DNA from: Erigeron canadensis
Taxonomy: Eukaryota; Streptophyta; Magnoliopsida; Asterales; Asteraceae
Assembly (NCBI RefSeq): GCF_010389155.1
Contig: NC_057761.1
Location: forward strand, 49,276,213 to 49,340,212
Length of the DNA stretch: 64,000 bases
Direction: 5' to 3'
Made by a program: the position numbers and the translations under genes. The notes below the pieces were generated by a model. That model saw only the letters and a program-made list of their open reading frames with translations. It searched no databases and was not told the origin of the DNA. Positions 9,881-21,859 of this stretch are shown here, one piece after another (within the stretch, counting starts at the first letter, position 1; the number at the start of each line of letters is the position of its first letter).

Positions 9881-11195
9881 TATAAGGCCGTTGGCTGGGA
9901 TAACAACAATATATCAAGTTGTATGTGGGTCATAAATTTTAACATATCAATCTTTACCATCAGACTCTGGAAAAATCTAGTTAACCAATACACAATAAAT
10001 CATAAACACAAGTTTTTGGTAAGATTTACGATAACGAAATGTAAAATTGCAAAAAAAATTTAAAAGCTAAAAACATCGATGGTAAAAAATCCAAGGCATT
10101 ATAAATCTTGGAAAAAAGAAAAAAATAATTCCTTAAAAATAAAACTTTAATGGTCAAGAAAAAGTTTTAAAATTTTAATAGGTAAAATGTGAAACATTAA
10201 AATATTAAAAAGACCTGCACAACCACTAATAAAAATTAAAAAAAAAAAAAAAAAAGAAAAAAAAAACAAGCATGCTGACAAGCTATTAAGACGTGAATAT
10301 ATTTTATAGAGGTTATAATATATGTAATAATATACGTGAAACAAAATTTAGATTAGTATTTGTACAACACACAGTTTTTTATGGTTTTCAAAGCTTTGAA
10401 GGATTCTAAGATTTGTGATAAATATGATGTTTTAAACGACTCGGACTCGAGGGGCACCTGTACTTGTCTCAACTACTCTTACATTTTCTAGTTTCTGTCG
10501 ATAACATTGCTCCCTCTTTGGTGGAAAGGAGAGAACTGTTGATTCTCTTCTTTCAAGTTCTCTTTTTTGTTTATTTTACAACAATTAAACAATATCTAGT
10601 AATTCCCGCATAATTAAATAGTTATATATTTATTCCATTAACCCAATCGTGAAAATTCTTAACTTTCTTTGTAACATCGACACGGAAGTAGTGTTTTAGA
10701 GTATATATCTGTATACATGCTGTTTTTAAGGATTTACGGTACTTTAATTGTCCTGTTTAAACCAAAACCTCAATCTTAACGAATTACTTGTCCTTTTATT
10801 AGAAGACTATAAATGTTTGGTCTTTGTAAATTTCTTCCAATGTACGTTATAAAGATTATATCTCCTTCATTGTATTTATCGATCTCCTTTTTTCGTGCTT
10901 ATACCATATTGCATCTCTTTATTAGCAAACACTCAAGTAGTTCTATTATCAAAAGGAGCAAATAGCATTTTAACATGTTACAAGAATGATACGGAATTTG
11001 TTAATTAAAAAGATATATTTTCTTGGATTTCTGAAAATTTCAACAAGGATATACAGTTTTCAACAATTATCAATAAAGTTGAATATGTATCATCGATTAG
11101 AAATTACTATAAAATACTAATATCAAAATTTTAAATTTCAAAACTATGAGGTAAGCAATTAATTATTATTGTTATGACTCAACAATATTTAAGTA
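9881..11195. other. Intergenic; segment C copy at 10331-10430
   Basis: Contains segment C (compare 3062-3150) and long A- and T-runs. The frames here are low-complexity. No gene recognised. Confidence 0.4.
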
Positions 11196-11545
11196 CTAGC
11201 TAATAATCTCGGGTTTAACCCGGGCCCAACTAAAATTTTAAAATAAAAAAAATTTAAAAAAATATATGTAGTTTTTGTAATTGATATATCATAATTTGGT
11301 TTGGAGATATTAAGTTGGCTAACATAATATATATGTATGAGTATTTATTGCATTAACAAAACATAAAAAAGAAATTTACAATCAAAAAGTAAGAATTTAA
11401 AATAAACATTTAGTAAGCTAGCTATTTATCTTTATATATATTACAATATTAAATATGACATATGACATCATAAATAAATAAAACTTTTTTAAAGAAAAAT
11501 ATAGACTTGTCACATAATACTTTTTCTAAAAATAGTTTTAGAAGA
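11196..11545 (-). mobile_element. Helitron-like element, family H3 (copy 2)
   Basis: In element orientation the 3' end is a GGGTTAAACCC palindrome about ten bases before a terminal CTAG followed by T. This is the hairpin-plus-CTRR layout of Helitron 3' ends. The body matches 6813-7200. The 5' end is not resolved. Confidence 0.6.
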
Positions 11546-11845
11546 CAATTGTTATATAACGATAAAGATTAGGACATATCGAAATGATACATTAATAATT
11601 GTTGGTAGATATAATAACGTATGATAACGAAAAAAAATATAATATTATGCAGTAGTCAAAATATGAAATACTCGTAGAAATAGACAAGTCAACGTACCAA
11701 TTCAGTAGAAAGAAAGGACAAAACATCCTTGAGATGAGATGACAAAACATTTTTCAAGCATCTTGTAGAAATGAGGGTGTTGAGTATCAATGCATGTTTC
11801 CTCCAAGCATCTTGTAATGCTTTTCCTTTCCCTACGTTTGCCTAT

Positions 11846-12292
11846 TCAATCTTTTTTTTTTTTTATTCTAACAGCCAAAATTTATTAACAATAAAGAGAA
11901 ATCTTCGACAAAATACCGAAAGATTACAATTTACAACAAAAGACTTGGACTAATAATCCAAGTAGACCACAAAAAATTAAAAAACTTACGACGTTTAGAC
12001 ATCCAAAGAAAAGATAATGACACAATGTGAGTGAACCTCATACACGCTTGGTCTAGTCGATTTGAAGAACACATTATTCATGTGTTTCCAAATCGACTAC
12101 CACCATACAAAATAAATAGCTCTCACCACGTCTTTAGCACTTGATGACATAGTAAGAGAAGCAATTAATCCAAGGCTCGATGTCAACTGGTAAATTTTAA
12201 GGGATATTGAGCCGCAACCAGGAGTTCATGTGAAGCCTAAGCTCCTCAACAAAACTGCAATCAGCAAACAAATGGGAATTGGAGTGGCTTAA
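11846..12292 (-). pseudogene. L1-type LINE 3' end (zf-RVT remnant)
   Basis: A poly-T run at 11851-11861 is the A tail of a minus-strand insert. Reading away from it on the minus strand, frames with stops give HLFADCSFVEELRLHMNSWL and further zf-RVT-like pieces before the 3' UTR. It is 5'-truncated and heavily decayed. At its far end 'ggaattggagtggct' occurs at 12277-12291 and again near 12340-12355, so a small duplication sits beside it. Confidence 0.65.
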
Positions 12293-12786
12293 ATGATATT
12301 GTACTGTATATAGTGATGGAAAACGGACATAGCTTAAATGATAGGAATTGGAGTGGCTGCAAGTTGTATTTAGAACGAGAATTATCGCTCGATAAATATT
12401 ATTATTTTTATTTTTTTTTCAAATTTATCTTTAATCGTACAAATTAAAATTTTTAATTATATATTTATAATCAGTTAAATATAATAAACTAAAGATCCCC
12501 CAATCTATACATAACACATCCTTACTTTTATCCTAAAAACCCAATGGATTCAGAAATGAAGCATCGAGTCATTAGAATTGTCTCAAAACTAATTGCCTAG
12601 ATCGAATCATGATTGAAACTTAATAATGCAAATAATTAAGATAGAGACTTCATTTAAGCAAGTAAAGTGATACTTTTTGACTCAGATATACATGACATAA
12701 CCGAGGTATCCTGTACTAGACTACCTTCGAGGTGGTTATAGAAAATATACCTATATTGGTTTTTAAAATGGGCGAATATCTTAAAA

Positions 12787-13618
12787 CATATTGTTGAAAA
12801 TTCTGAGTAAAACACTTGTCATTATTTTACTAATTACAATACAATAAAAATAAATATACAAAGTAAATGAACAATAACAAGAATATGATGTGAAAACGAA
12901 TATGAGCATCAAGGGGTTCGAATCCTGCAGAGGATTACAAAACAGAAACAATAACCGTAAGAGGAATCGGGCTTGTGTTTGACACAATTCTCTTAAACAG
13001 ATTCGTCGTCTGTTCCCAGGGTACATCGGCTCAAAGCAGAGTACTGCCGGACTTAAACACTTGCCTGAAAAATGAACGGAATACGGGGATGGGATGTTAT
13101 TTCAGAGAATTGTAGTGGGTTTTCTATGTGTGTATTTTTCTCATATATCTCATATCCATCCAAGATCATGGTATGATCGTTATTTATACACCAAAATGAA
13201 ATTGAAGTTTCATCATGATCATAAAGATCATTAAACAACAAATTGAACGTAAATGGTGGTAAATAATACGTTATGGAATGAAGCTAACTGAATTCCAATT
13301 CCAATTATTGTATTCATTTATGAATATACATAAATGATACGTTATGAAATACGTATAATTGAATTTCACTTTCAATTTGAACTTGTTTATGATATACATA
13401 AATAATATGTTATGGAGTTTTACTTCCAATTTTAGAATTAATACACTACTTTGAGATTAACATCTCATTCACCTAACCCAATTTGGACATGTCTTAGTTT
13501 ATTATATAGTTTTGGCCAGAGATTACACACCCACTAAAAAGTTCTCAATATATGTCATTTAATCATATATATATCGATGTCCAAAGTTAGAAAAATACTC
13601 ACTTTTTCCAACACATAT
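12787..13618 (-). mobile_element. Solo LTR, Copia-like, 822 bp
   Basis: The LTR (12792-13613) has inverted ends TGTTGAAAA...TTTTCCAACA and is flanked by the 5-bp duplication CATAT (12787-12791, 13614-13618). On the minus strand a TATAAATA box lies near 13180-13189, which supports minus orientation. An internal imperfect repeat of about 70 bp ('aatacgttatgga', 'ttccaattccaatt') occupies 13255-13440. No internal retrotransposon sequence flanks it, so it is a solo LTR left by recombination. Confidence 0.85.
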
Positions 13619-13969
13619 TTTATCCGGCACTTGCTTTCACATGAAGAAGTATAATTATAAAGATATAATTCAAATCTTGATTGCGTAATACGGAGTACGA
13701 TGAATGAGTGATACAACTGATATTACCCAAGAAATAAAATGAAACGATTACTTCTTGGCTTTAACTTGCTAACTTGTGTCAACCAATTCTTCCATTTAAA
13801 AGAAAACAATGAAATTAAATAACCTGACTAGACAATATTGAGATAACCTTGCACATTCCAACAATTATTAATTTTTTTTACCTTGGTTAGAAGACACGCA
13901 AAGATCCAAGCCTAATTGCAGGTTAGTAGAGTTGCTTTGTTGGAGTTGTGTCAATGTTGTAAAATTTGA

Positions 13970-14248
13970 CGAGCATGGTACCCGCGTGTTGCGGCTGATA
14001 CCATGAACAGGGTTTTTCATGTCAAGATTACCTTGTTTTTGACTCTTGATTTTTTGTCAATTTATCTATTACTTTCTTAATTGTTTGTCAAATAAATAGA
14101 AGAGTGTCTGCCAAAGAAAGAGAGTTATAGAATATGGAAGAGTTGGGGTAGAGAATAATGGGTGTGTATAAACAAATAAGTAAATTCGCATGTCTCAAAA
14201 ATTATAAACTTTCAACACCACACAATAATTTTTATAAAGGAGTATAGA
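13970..14248 (-). mobile_element. Helitron-like element, family H1
   Basis: In element orientation it begins 'TCTATACTCCTTTATAAA' and ends 'aacacgcgggtaccatgctc'. The final CTAG has become CTCG. It is non-coding. Confidence 0.6.
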
Positions 14249-15175
14249 TATTGTTCACATTAACATTAATAAATTAGTATAATGTTAATAAATTAGTATA
14301 ATGTTAATAGTTATGGAGTATGATGTTTCCAACAGACTAAAGATAAGGGCTAATTACCATTATTATTTGTGACATATATATAATCAAAACCCATCTTATC
14401 CATTTTTCGCGTGACAATAAAGCAAATGGCAAATCGTAATATCAAAGAAATTGTTAGAAAAGACATCCAAAAAGAGGGTGTTAGGAAAATTGGGCCTTTT
14501 TCCTTGGTTGGGTTTGTATGAGTTGTCAATATTCCCTTTTAGAGTTTTAGCACATTTTAAAGGGCTTTTGTACTTATCTTTCGTTTATTTATTTAACCAA
14601 TGTATATGTAGATTATAATAGTACAAACATGATATTAAATATTCTCTAATATTTGCTTTTCACTAATAATAATAATATAAAGTTATTGGCTTATTCCATA
14701 ACTTCTTTTTTTTTTAATCGCAAAGGGAAAAGAAAATATGCAGGCCATTGTAAGATTCCCACAAACAAATACTAAATTGATCTGCACAAGGAGCCAAAGT
14801 AGCCCTTTTTAGTTTGTTGTATCTTTTGGTCAAATGCTGTGCTTTCCTTTTCATGGTCAACAAGACGGTTAGTGTTTAGGAAAATGACAATTGTGATTAA
14901 TTTGGTTTAATGGTGTTTAGACAAATGATAATTGTGATTAATTTATCAACATGTTTAAAAATCTGGTGCTGGTGTACGTAGTGGTGTTGATACATAACAA
15001 AAAAAAAAAATTGAAGATCAAGAAAATTAGTGAATCTATATGTCGAGGCCAGATTTTTGAGCATGTTTTAGATCTATCAAGCTAGTCGTATACTCGTATA
15101 TATTATTACTCTTGTGTTTTATGTTTGATTTTTATAAAGTCTATGGTAGTTGATGTTTAAATAATAAATCCTATT
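14249..15175. other. Intergenic; short direct repeat only
   Basis: An 18-bp unit ('ttaataaattagtataatg') is tandemly repeated at about 14267-14306. Otherwise no gene or element end is recognised. Confidence 0.5.
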
Positions 15176-15874
15176 TGTTGGGTTTTATAACTAATTATCA
15201 CAACAAATCACAAAGCACGCAACGGAAGACAAAATCTATATAGTTTAACTAATTAACCAAAGAATAGAATTTGTACCTTATTATGGAGAGATTGAAGATG
15301 AGAACAACGTTTAACTTAACCTCTCTATGATTGCACACTCAACGGTGGAACGTATGTATGCTAGTACTTGATCACGAACAACCCTTTGTTTAAACCCGAA
15401 AACCTAGCTAACCCGAAAACCCTTTTTCCTAGCTATGTAAACCGAAAATCAAAACCCTTTTGGGGTTGATTTCGGCCGAGAGAGAGAAAGGAAAAGAGAA
15501 GAGAGAAAACCCTTTGGATTTAATTGTGTGAAAAACAAATAAACATAAGTTTGTATTTATAGGATTAGGAAACTTAATGACCAAGTCTTGAGGGTTTTTA
15601 AGCCCTAGTCGACCGGGGCCCTATAGAACATTCTAGAGGGGTTTCCTAATTGTTTCATAATTCCAACTCTTCTCCGTTAAGTCCGTTAATTAAGTACCAT
15701 TAACTTTTAACTCTTTTAACGAACCTCCGTTAGTTTTTCGTGATCAAATTAATCAATAAATTACATTTAATATATTAATTAATTTATAGTTACATTCACA
15801 TTGAGGTGTGACCCATAGGCTTAAATACTTTTCGGACATACGTTCATTTTACGTGATTATATTCCAACACTATT
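15171..15874 (-). mobile_element. Solo LTR, Copia-like, 694 bp
   Basis: The LTR (15176-15869) starts TGTTGGAATATAATCACG on the minus strand and ends AAACCCAACA. The 5-bp duplication CTATT lies at 15171-15175 and 15870-15874. A minus-strand TATAAATAC box at about 15553-15561 gives the orientation. A truncated relative lies at 39592-39745. Confidence 0.9.
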
Positions 15875-16788
15875 ATCACTAGAAGAAAGACGTTATATCC
15901 CATAAAAAACAACATTTTATTCATAATTAAACTATGTCAAGCCACAAGACCTTTGGCTGATACCCTGTGTACAATTGCTCGATACTTCAAAGTATAGTTT
16001 GTGTGACTAGTTTTGTTTTACAAGGATGGTGATTATTTATAAAGATAATGACAATCATTGTATGTAATCATATTAAATGGACTTTGTTGTACACTTATGC
16101 ATTTTGTTTTATCTCCTACGACGCTCATCAGTTGACGTTAACTGATCTCCAACGTCTTGACCAATTTTTGGATTTAAGTTTTTAGCACAAAAGTACTTGT
16201 ATTTATTTAGGTAATATAATCGATATTTGACCTTTGTTATTCCGTGTACAAGATCACAAAGTCACATCTTAAGTTGTTAAAGATATACAAAATAAACAAC
16301 ACTATATATACCTATATGGGTCATTATATACTAAACTTTTTTGAGATGTTATTAGAAGAATAGAAGGATATATACATCTTGTTTTTCTTTTATTGAGCCA
16401 TGAACAATGATGCCATGTTCTGAGTACTTAACTTCATCACTTCTTATTTTTGACGAATATCAAGTTTTTGAAGTCGTTGTTAGAATACGAGCACCAGTCT
16501 TAAGACATGTTTTTCAATGAATTTGAGATTGTTAGATTTATAATTGTAGACATGTTTTTCAATGAATTTGAGATTGTTAGATTTATAATTGTAGCCATAC
16601 AAATTATTGCAAGTAATATATATATATATATATATATTTTCAAAACAGCAAGTTAATAATTATCATTCGAGATAGCACACATTAAGCTAATTGACAATAT
16701 TATCTATTATATGTGTCTCCGCACAATGTCACAAAGTTTTAACATCCCTTCATTCCATTTATTGTACGTACATTATTGCTCAAGCAAT
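15875..16788. other. Intergenic; 45-bp tandem duplication at 16503
   Basis: No gene. It holds the tandem duplication listed separately and an (AT)n tract at 16617-16636. Confidence 0.5.
16503..16594. repeat. 45-bp tandem duplication
   Basis: A 45-bp unit starting 'agacatgtttttcaatgaat' (16503-16547) is repeated perfectly at 16548-16592. The absence of divergence suggests a recent slippage or repair event. Confidence 0.95.
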
Positions 16789-16966
16789 TGTCACCAGAAA
16801 ACGGCTTTTGGCGACGTCTAATGTCGTCTAATGGTAGCTAGTTTGACTTTGGAAATGAAAAAAGCACATTATTTTGTCGTTTACGTTAGCAACCCTTTAG
16901 CGACGACATCATTTCGTCACTGAGAGCCTTCCTCACCAAAACTCAATTTTCTAGCTTGTAGTGTGT
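16789..16966. mobile_element. CACTA miniature element, 172 bp
   Basis: The right end is CTAGCTTGTAGTG (reverse complement CACTACAAGCTAG) and the left end is CACCAGAAAACGGC, a mutated CACTACAAGAAAA-type end. The 3-bp duplication TGT lies at 16789-16791 and 16964-16966. Subterminal GGCGACGTC and AGCGACGAC words are typical of En/Spm-like CACTA elements. Confidence 0.8.
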
Positions 16967-17474
16967 TTCTTTAAATAGAAGATTTGACCATATCAAAGAG
17001 TTTGATAAGCTTTTGTTTCTTGTTTTAATTCTAGTAAGTGAGGTTTATATCAGCAAATGAAACCTTTGATCGTGCAGTGTAGATAATAGTCTTTGCATGC
17101 CTCTTTGGTACCACCCTAAGAAGTTGAGATTGGGTTAGAACCAGCAATTTAATTCTAAGCAAAGTATTCCCGCGTGACACCACAAAATACTTACGATGGC
17201 ATATTGATATCACTTGATTCAAAGGCCACTTTTCACTGGTTATTCACTTATATGTTTAATTCTAACGAGTTGTAATAATAATAAATAAAACTTATCTTAT
17301 TTTTAAGTAATGTATAATATTAATCTAATTTATATTATTTTGAAGAATAAGAGGATTTTTTTTTAATTTACTTATTTAAAGGTAAACTTTATATTGGTAA
17401 TGATTTGAATTATAGTAGTAATCCCGTGTCCATGACACTTTTTTATATGTATATTTCTTACATTTTTATCTATG

Positions 17475-17782
17475 CTAGACTTATAGTCGCGCAACAGTGA
17501 GGTAGTGATGGCGGAGGTGGTGGTGACGGTGGTGGGGGCGGCAATTGGGACGGTGATGTGGCGACGATGGTGGTGAATGTAAAAGTAGTTGATGTTAAAT
17601 GTGGTATTATAATTATTTTAAGAGTTGAGGGGCATACTTTATATTATTTCATTAATGGTATTATAAGGTATATTAGATTAAAATGTTTAAATTAGTGAAT
17701 AAATGATAATGGTATTTTTGGTCTTTCAAAGTTAGAAAGTTTAAGGAAGAAAAAGTTGATTTGTTTTATTAGATGGTATAGA
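17475..17782 (-). mobile_element. Helitron-like element, family H1
   Basis: In element orientation it begins near 'aatctataccatctaataaa' and ends CTAG (17475-17478). The 3' part is CACC/GCC-rich, read on the + strand as GGTGGTGGTGACGGTGG-like repeats. Confidence 0.6.
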
Positions 17783-19324
17783 TTATCGAACCTTTAACTA
17801 ATATATTAAGATTAATAATATTATTAATCTTGTATGCGGTTCATTTTATAATTTTTGACGAAATATACTTATCAGCCTCGATTACAACTGGACATTATAC
17901 ATTTTGTTCCGTTAAGTAAATGTCCATTGGTCAATGACATAAGAATGTTTAGTAATCGGAAAAGGAGAGGGTGGAAAGAAACAAAAAACAAGAGTCGTGG
18001 GTATGAAAAGAAGAGTTGAAAGCAAAGCAGTGGATCGCCAGCTAAGATATCCGCCGTGTCCTCCGCACTTGGCGCCACCCCCATGCACGTTTTATACTTT
18101 TCTTTACTTTCTCCCATTTCACATCCCTCACCCCTTTATTTATTCCTGTCTATTTTTAGTTTTGTTATTTTTTAATTCATATTAAAATATTGTCATTGCT
18201 GTTATTAATTATTGTAAAGAAAATTTTCCGTACAATACTTTACCGCACATTAGTTATCATTTTACAACGAAAATTTTATCGACTAGTAACATTTGTATAG
18301 AATGTTTAAAGTGGCAACGCAACTTGTTGTTTGTTTGTCTTTTATTTCTATGTAATTGACTTACTATAACAATTGAAATACCAGGTAAAAAATTTGCAAG
18401 TAGACATGCCAAAGGAAAAAGAAAAAAAATTGTATTTATGCTATATATAAAATCTTAGGTAATACATATAACAATTACATGATAGGAAAATCTAAATGTT
18501 GATTTAAATACAATAACAAAACTAAAAAAGTTTAATCAACATTTTCATAGGACTATCCTTTTTTATGCTAATCATTCTCATCAGTTATATATCTGCAAGT
18601 CGTTTAGAAAAGGTGAAAATCTTTCCAAATGATTTCAAACGATCCCAATTGGCAAATAAGTTGGTTATGTAATATCCAAAGTAGTCCAAAAATATGCTTA
18701 AAATTGTTGTTTTTTCTTATGCTTTTGAGTTGATTTTAAAGGGGGGAAAGAATATGATTAGTTGTCATTTGAGCGGCAAATTATATGGACTATGTAATAA
18801 AACTGACAATACCAATGTTCAAATTTTATATCTATTATAAGTTGTTGATGTGAACTAGCCAAAAAGATATACCATAATTCAAGATATAATTGAATAATAC
18901 TTTAAAGTCAAAAACAAAAATACTAAAATAGAGATCAATCATCAACACAATATACCTTAAATGAATTTATGTACATAGAATTCCTAAATAGATATAAGAA
19001 CCAAACCTCCCAATAACAAAATAAATCCAATCCACCTCTAAAATTTAATTCCATAGTAAATAGCTACCCAAAATATATAAGAAAATAGTAGGAGTGGACC
19101 TCCTCTTTACCATACCAAAACCTAATTTAGTACCAAAACCTAATTTAGTAATGTGTATGCCTCTAAATGTATCTACCAAACCAACTACTTCAACCACTTT
19201 CTTTCATACTTTTATGTACAAATCCATTTCTTCAAGCAAACCATGAATTCCCTATTCTTATCTTTCAAAGGTGAAACCTTCGATGGATGAGTTACAACCT
19301 TCCAATGCATGTGAAAGACCCCCT
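17783..19324. other. Downstream flank of the ACR8 gene
   Basis: No gene. A 19-bp tandem repeat 'taccaaaacctaatttag' occurs twice at about 19112-19149. The part nearest 19325 probably holds the 3' UTR of the ACR8 gene. Confidence 0.5.
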
Positions 19325-21570
19325 TCAAGAGAATGATTTGATCAATCCCATATTGTATAGATTTCTCCTTAATAAGCTACCTAGTGAAAACAAAACTGCA
19401 GCACCAAGACTACTTGTGTTTTGTTCATTACTATTTCCCTTTTGATGATACATCAAAGGTAGCTCCTTAACTCTTAAATAAGTTGACCCGATTCTTTGAA
19501 CGACAGAATCTATAACCTTTGGATCCACCCGGTTTCCCATTGCATCCGTCACGTAAAAAAGATTTAAGGCCATACCCATTGTAGTTGATATTTCAGCTTG
19601 TGTCACATTCATCGCGTTTTCCCTAAACGTTCTTGTCACTTCAGCTAATAGCCCTGGTTTATCGGGTTTTAGTAGTTCAAGCATAACACCCTCGGATGCT
19701 CTTCTTTCAATTGCAGCTCTTAAACACATAATTACTCGTTGCTTTTCCGCTTCTGAACTAATTGGGGTTCCATCTATATGCCTAATAAAGAATTCCTGAA
19801 ATCACAAAAACAGAACAAATTAAGCATCAAGAACATGGATATAAATGAATAAACTCAACATTAACTAAATCATATGAGTCCAAAATTCATACCAGATATG
19901 CATTGTTTTCTGCAGTATTGATAGTGGCATGGAACACAACATATTGCATATCGGTCAAAGTACACACGACATCAAACAAAAGCTTCGGTCGATCCTTGAC
20001 CTGAATGTTAACAACCGAGTACTCTTTTTCCAAACAATTTTGAACAGATACCAAAGGGGAACAACGCCCACTCGTCTTTATGATCGGCGTTCTGTCATAA
20101 TCACGGTCTGCAAACATCATTTGGTGAAGTCTTCTTTCCGTATGAGTAACAGCCAACGAAACAGACGTTTTAGCACTTCTTATATCATTATCCCCTTTTA
20201 ATACATTCCTTAACCGGGCCTCAATTCTGTCTATTTTTTGTGCGTCTTCAATCGGTGAGCCTGAATCACAATCTTTTAAATGAATTAAAGCCGCGATTCT
20301 GCCATTGTGTGTCCATACTTTGGATTCAACCACATCACAGTTGAGATGGGATAAAACCGCGAAAACTTCTGATAAAAGACCGACTCTATCTGTCCCGGTT
20401 AGTTCTAATGCTGTCATTCCATCTATTGACTTTGATCTTCTACTGTGAATAGTTCCCAGTGACTGTAATGTAATAAACAAACCTAATTCAGCATTTCTTA
20501 AGACTAAAACCACAATTTCGTTTACACCAAAATTAACGACTACATTTCTATTTTAATGAGTATATCTAAATACATTATGGGTAAAAACTATCAATTTTCT
20601 CCATTTATTACTACACATATCTTAAATGTTGGGTTCTATGTATGAACAGACAGTAAATAATGAGTATTGAAATTATTATTTACCTGTTGAATGCAATTGA
20701 TGATGCTATCATCTGTTAATTTGCTGCCATCCAAATTTGTGACATGAAAGACTGTAGATAATTATGAGATTCGACCATATATTAGTAAAGTTACAAACAA
20801 GAAAATCAATCAAAATAATTAAAATGGGTATTATAAAGTAATCATTTTTTAAAAAACAAAATTAAATGGTAAAAGTAAATAAATTAGGTGAAGAATAGTA
20901 GTACCATCCATGTTCCACCTTCCATCAGAAGAAACATAGCCTTTTTTAATAGAAAGGTTTAGATCTGTAAGCACTTGAACTGCTTCAAGAAGAATTCCAT
21001 CTTTTCTTGCACTATCAATCTAAATTCATCAAAAACAAACTTTTATTAATTATTTATTTAATTAAAAAAAATGTTATTATCAAAATTCAAAGAATTAGGT
21101 CAACAAACATTGACCAAAAAAAAGGGAAAAAACCTAACCATGATTCTAGTTGCATCTACACAACCAGCATTATCAATCATGACCCTGTCAAAGAAAATAG
21201 AAATTGGTCAACAAAGTCAACAAGTGTGAAATGAAATTCAAAATTAAAGAAAATTAAATTAGTCAAAACTAGACTACCAATGAAACTTCTGGAAGATGTA
21301 ATAAGAATCAAACCAAGAATCTAATTTTGGTTTTTAAGGAATTTGGTCGGAAAATAAAAAACACAAACATCAAAAACCTTAAAATTTTCATGTTGGAGCT
21401 AAGTATAAGTACTTACAATTTATTTAATTTTTGACATCATTGAGATATATATGTAGATACATAAAAAATCATATAAGTTAAAAAAATTAAAGAACTTACC
21501 CAGGAGTGTTCATACGAACAACAAGTTTTTCATATTCTTCTAAAAATGGTATTCGATCCATTTGCATCAT
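19325..21570 (-). CDS. ACR8: ACT domain-containing protein ACR8-type (four ACT domains), six exons
   Basis: Plant ACR proteins have four ACT domains and no enzyme domain; they are thought to be amino-acid sensors or regulators. On the minus strand the exons are 21500-21570, 21139-21184, 20905-21019, 20684-20751, 19893-20462 and 19325-19795. All introns are GT-AG. The phases join to one 1341-nt frame encoding 446 residues, close to the usual 440-450. Exon 1 opens [20 protein letters not shown]; a second ATG follows at once. The ACT repeats fall at about residues 33-110, 118-195, 249-325 and 328-402, with [39 protein letters not shown] and [13 protein letters not shown] as the ligand-side loops. 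The [15 protein letters not shown] linker and the C-terminal [17 protein letters not shown] fit the ACR8 branch better than ACR4/ACR6. No break is seen, so the gene is probably functional. The exon model was derived by eye. Confidence 0.93.
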
Positions 21571-21793
21571 CTTTAAGCAAAAGTGTACAAAGTGGTAATT
21601 GAATAAAGAAACAACGAATAGAGAGCACAAATTTGAGAAATTTGTTGTATTGATGTATGAAAGAATGGGGGGGATTTATATGTATATTTGTGTTGTTCTG
21701 TGTTTTAGAATTTTTTCTCTCACTAGAATTAGGAAAATGAGAAGGAGTGGAAGCACGCTTTGCGGTTAATTGTCTCCCTTTGTGTGTCTACGT

Positions 21794-21802
21794 GTATTTA
21801 TA
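21794..21802 (-). promoter_or_regulatory. Candidate TATA box of the ACR8 gene
   Basis: The minus strand reads TATAAATAC about 225 bp upstream of the start codon, implying a 5' UTR of roughly 190 bp. A weaker TATATAAAT-like site lies nearer, at about 21675-21690. Which is used cannot be told from sequence. Confidence 0.4.
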
Positions 21803-21859
21803 TTGAAAGTAATATGGTGTTTGTTTTTTAATTATAAAATGGGGAGGAAATTTTCAAAT

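Noticed and set aside
12895..12915. tRNA-like 'ggttcgaatcctgc' B box
   Set aside because: No cloverleaf or A box can be built around it, and it lies inside the solo LTR at 12792-13613.
19929..20201. Plus-strand 90-codon frame opposite ACR8 exon 5
   Set aside because: Antisense shadow of a conserved coding exon.
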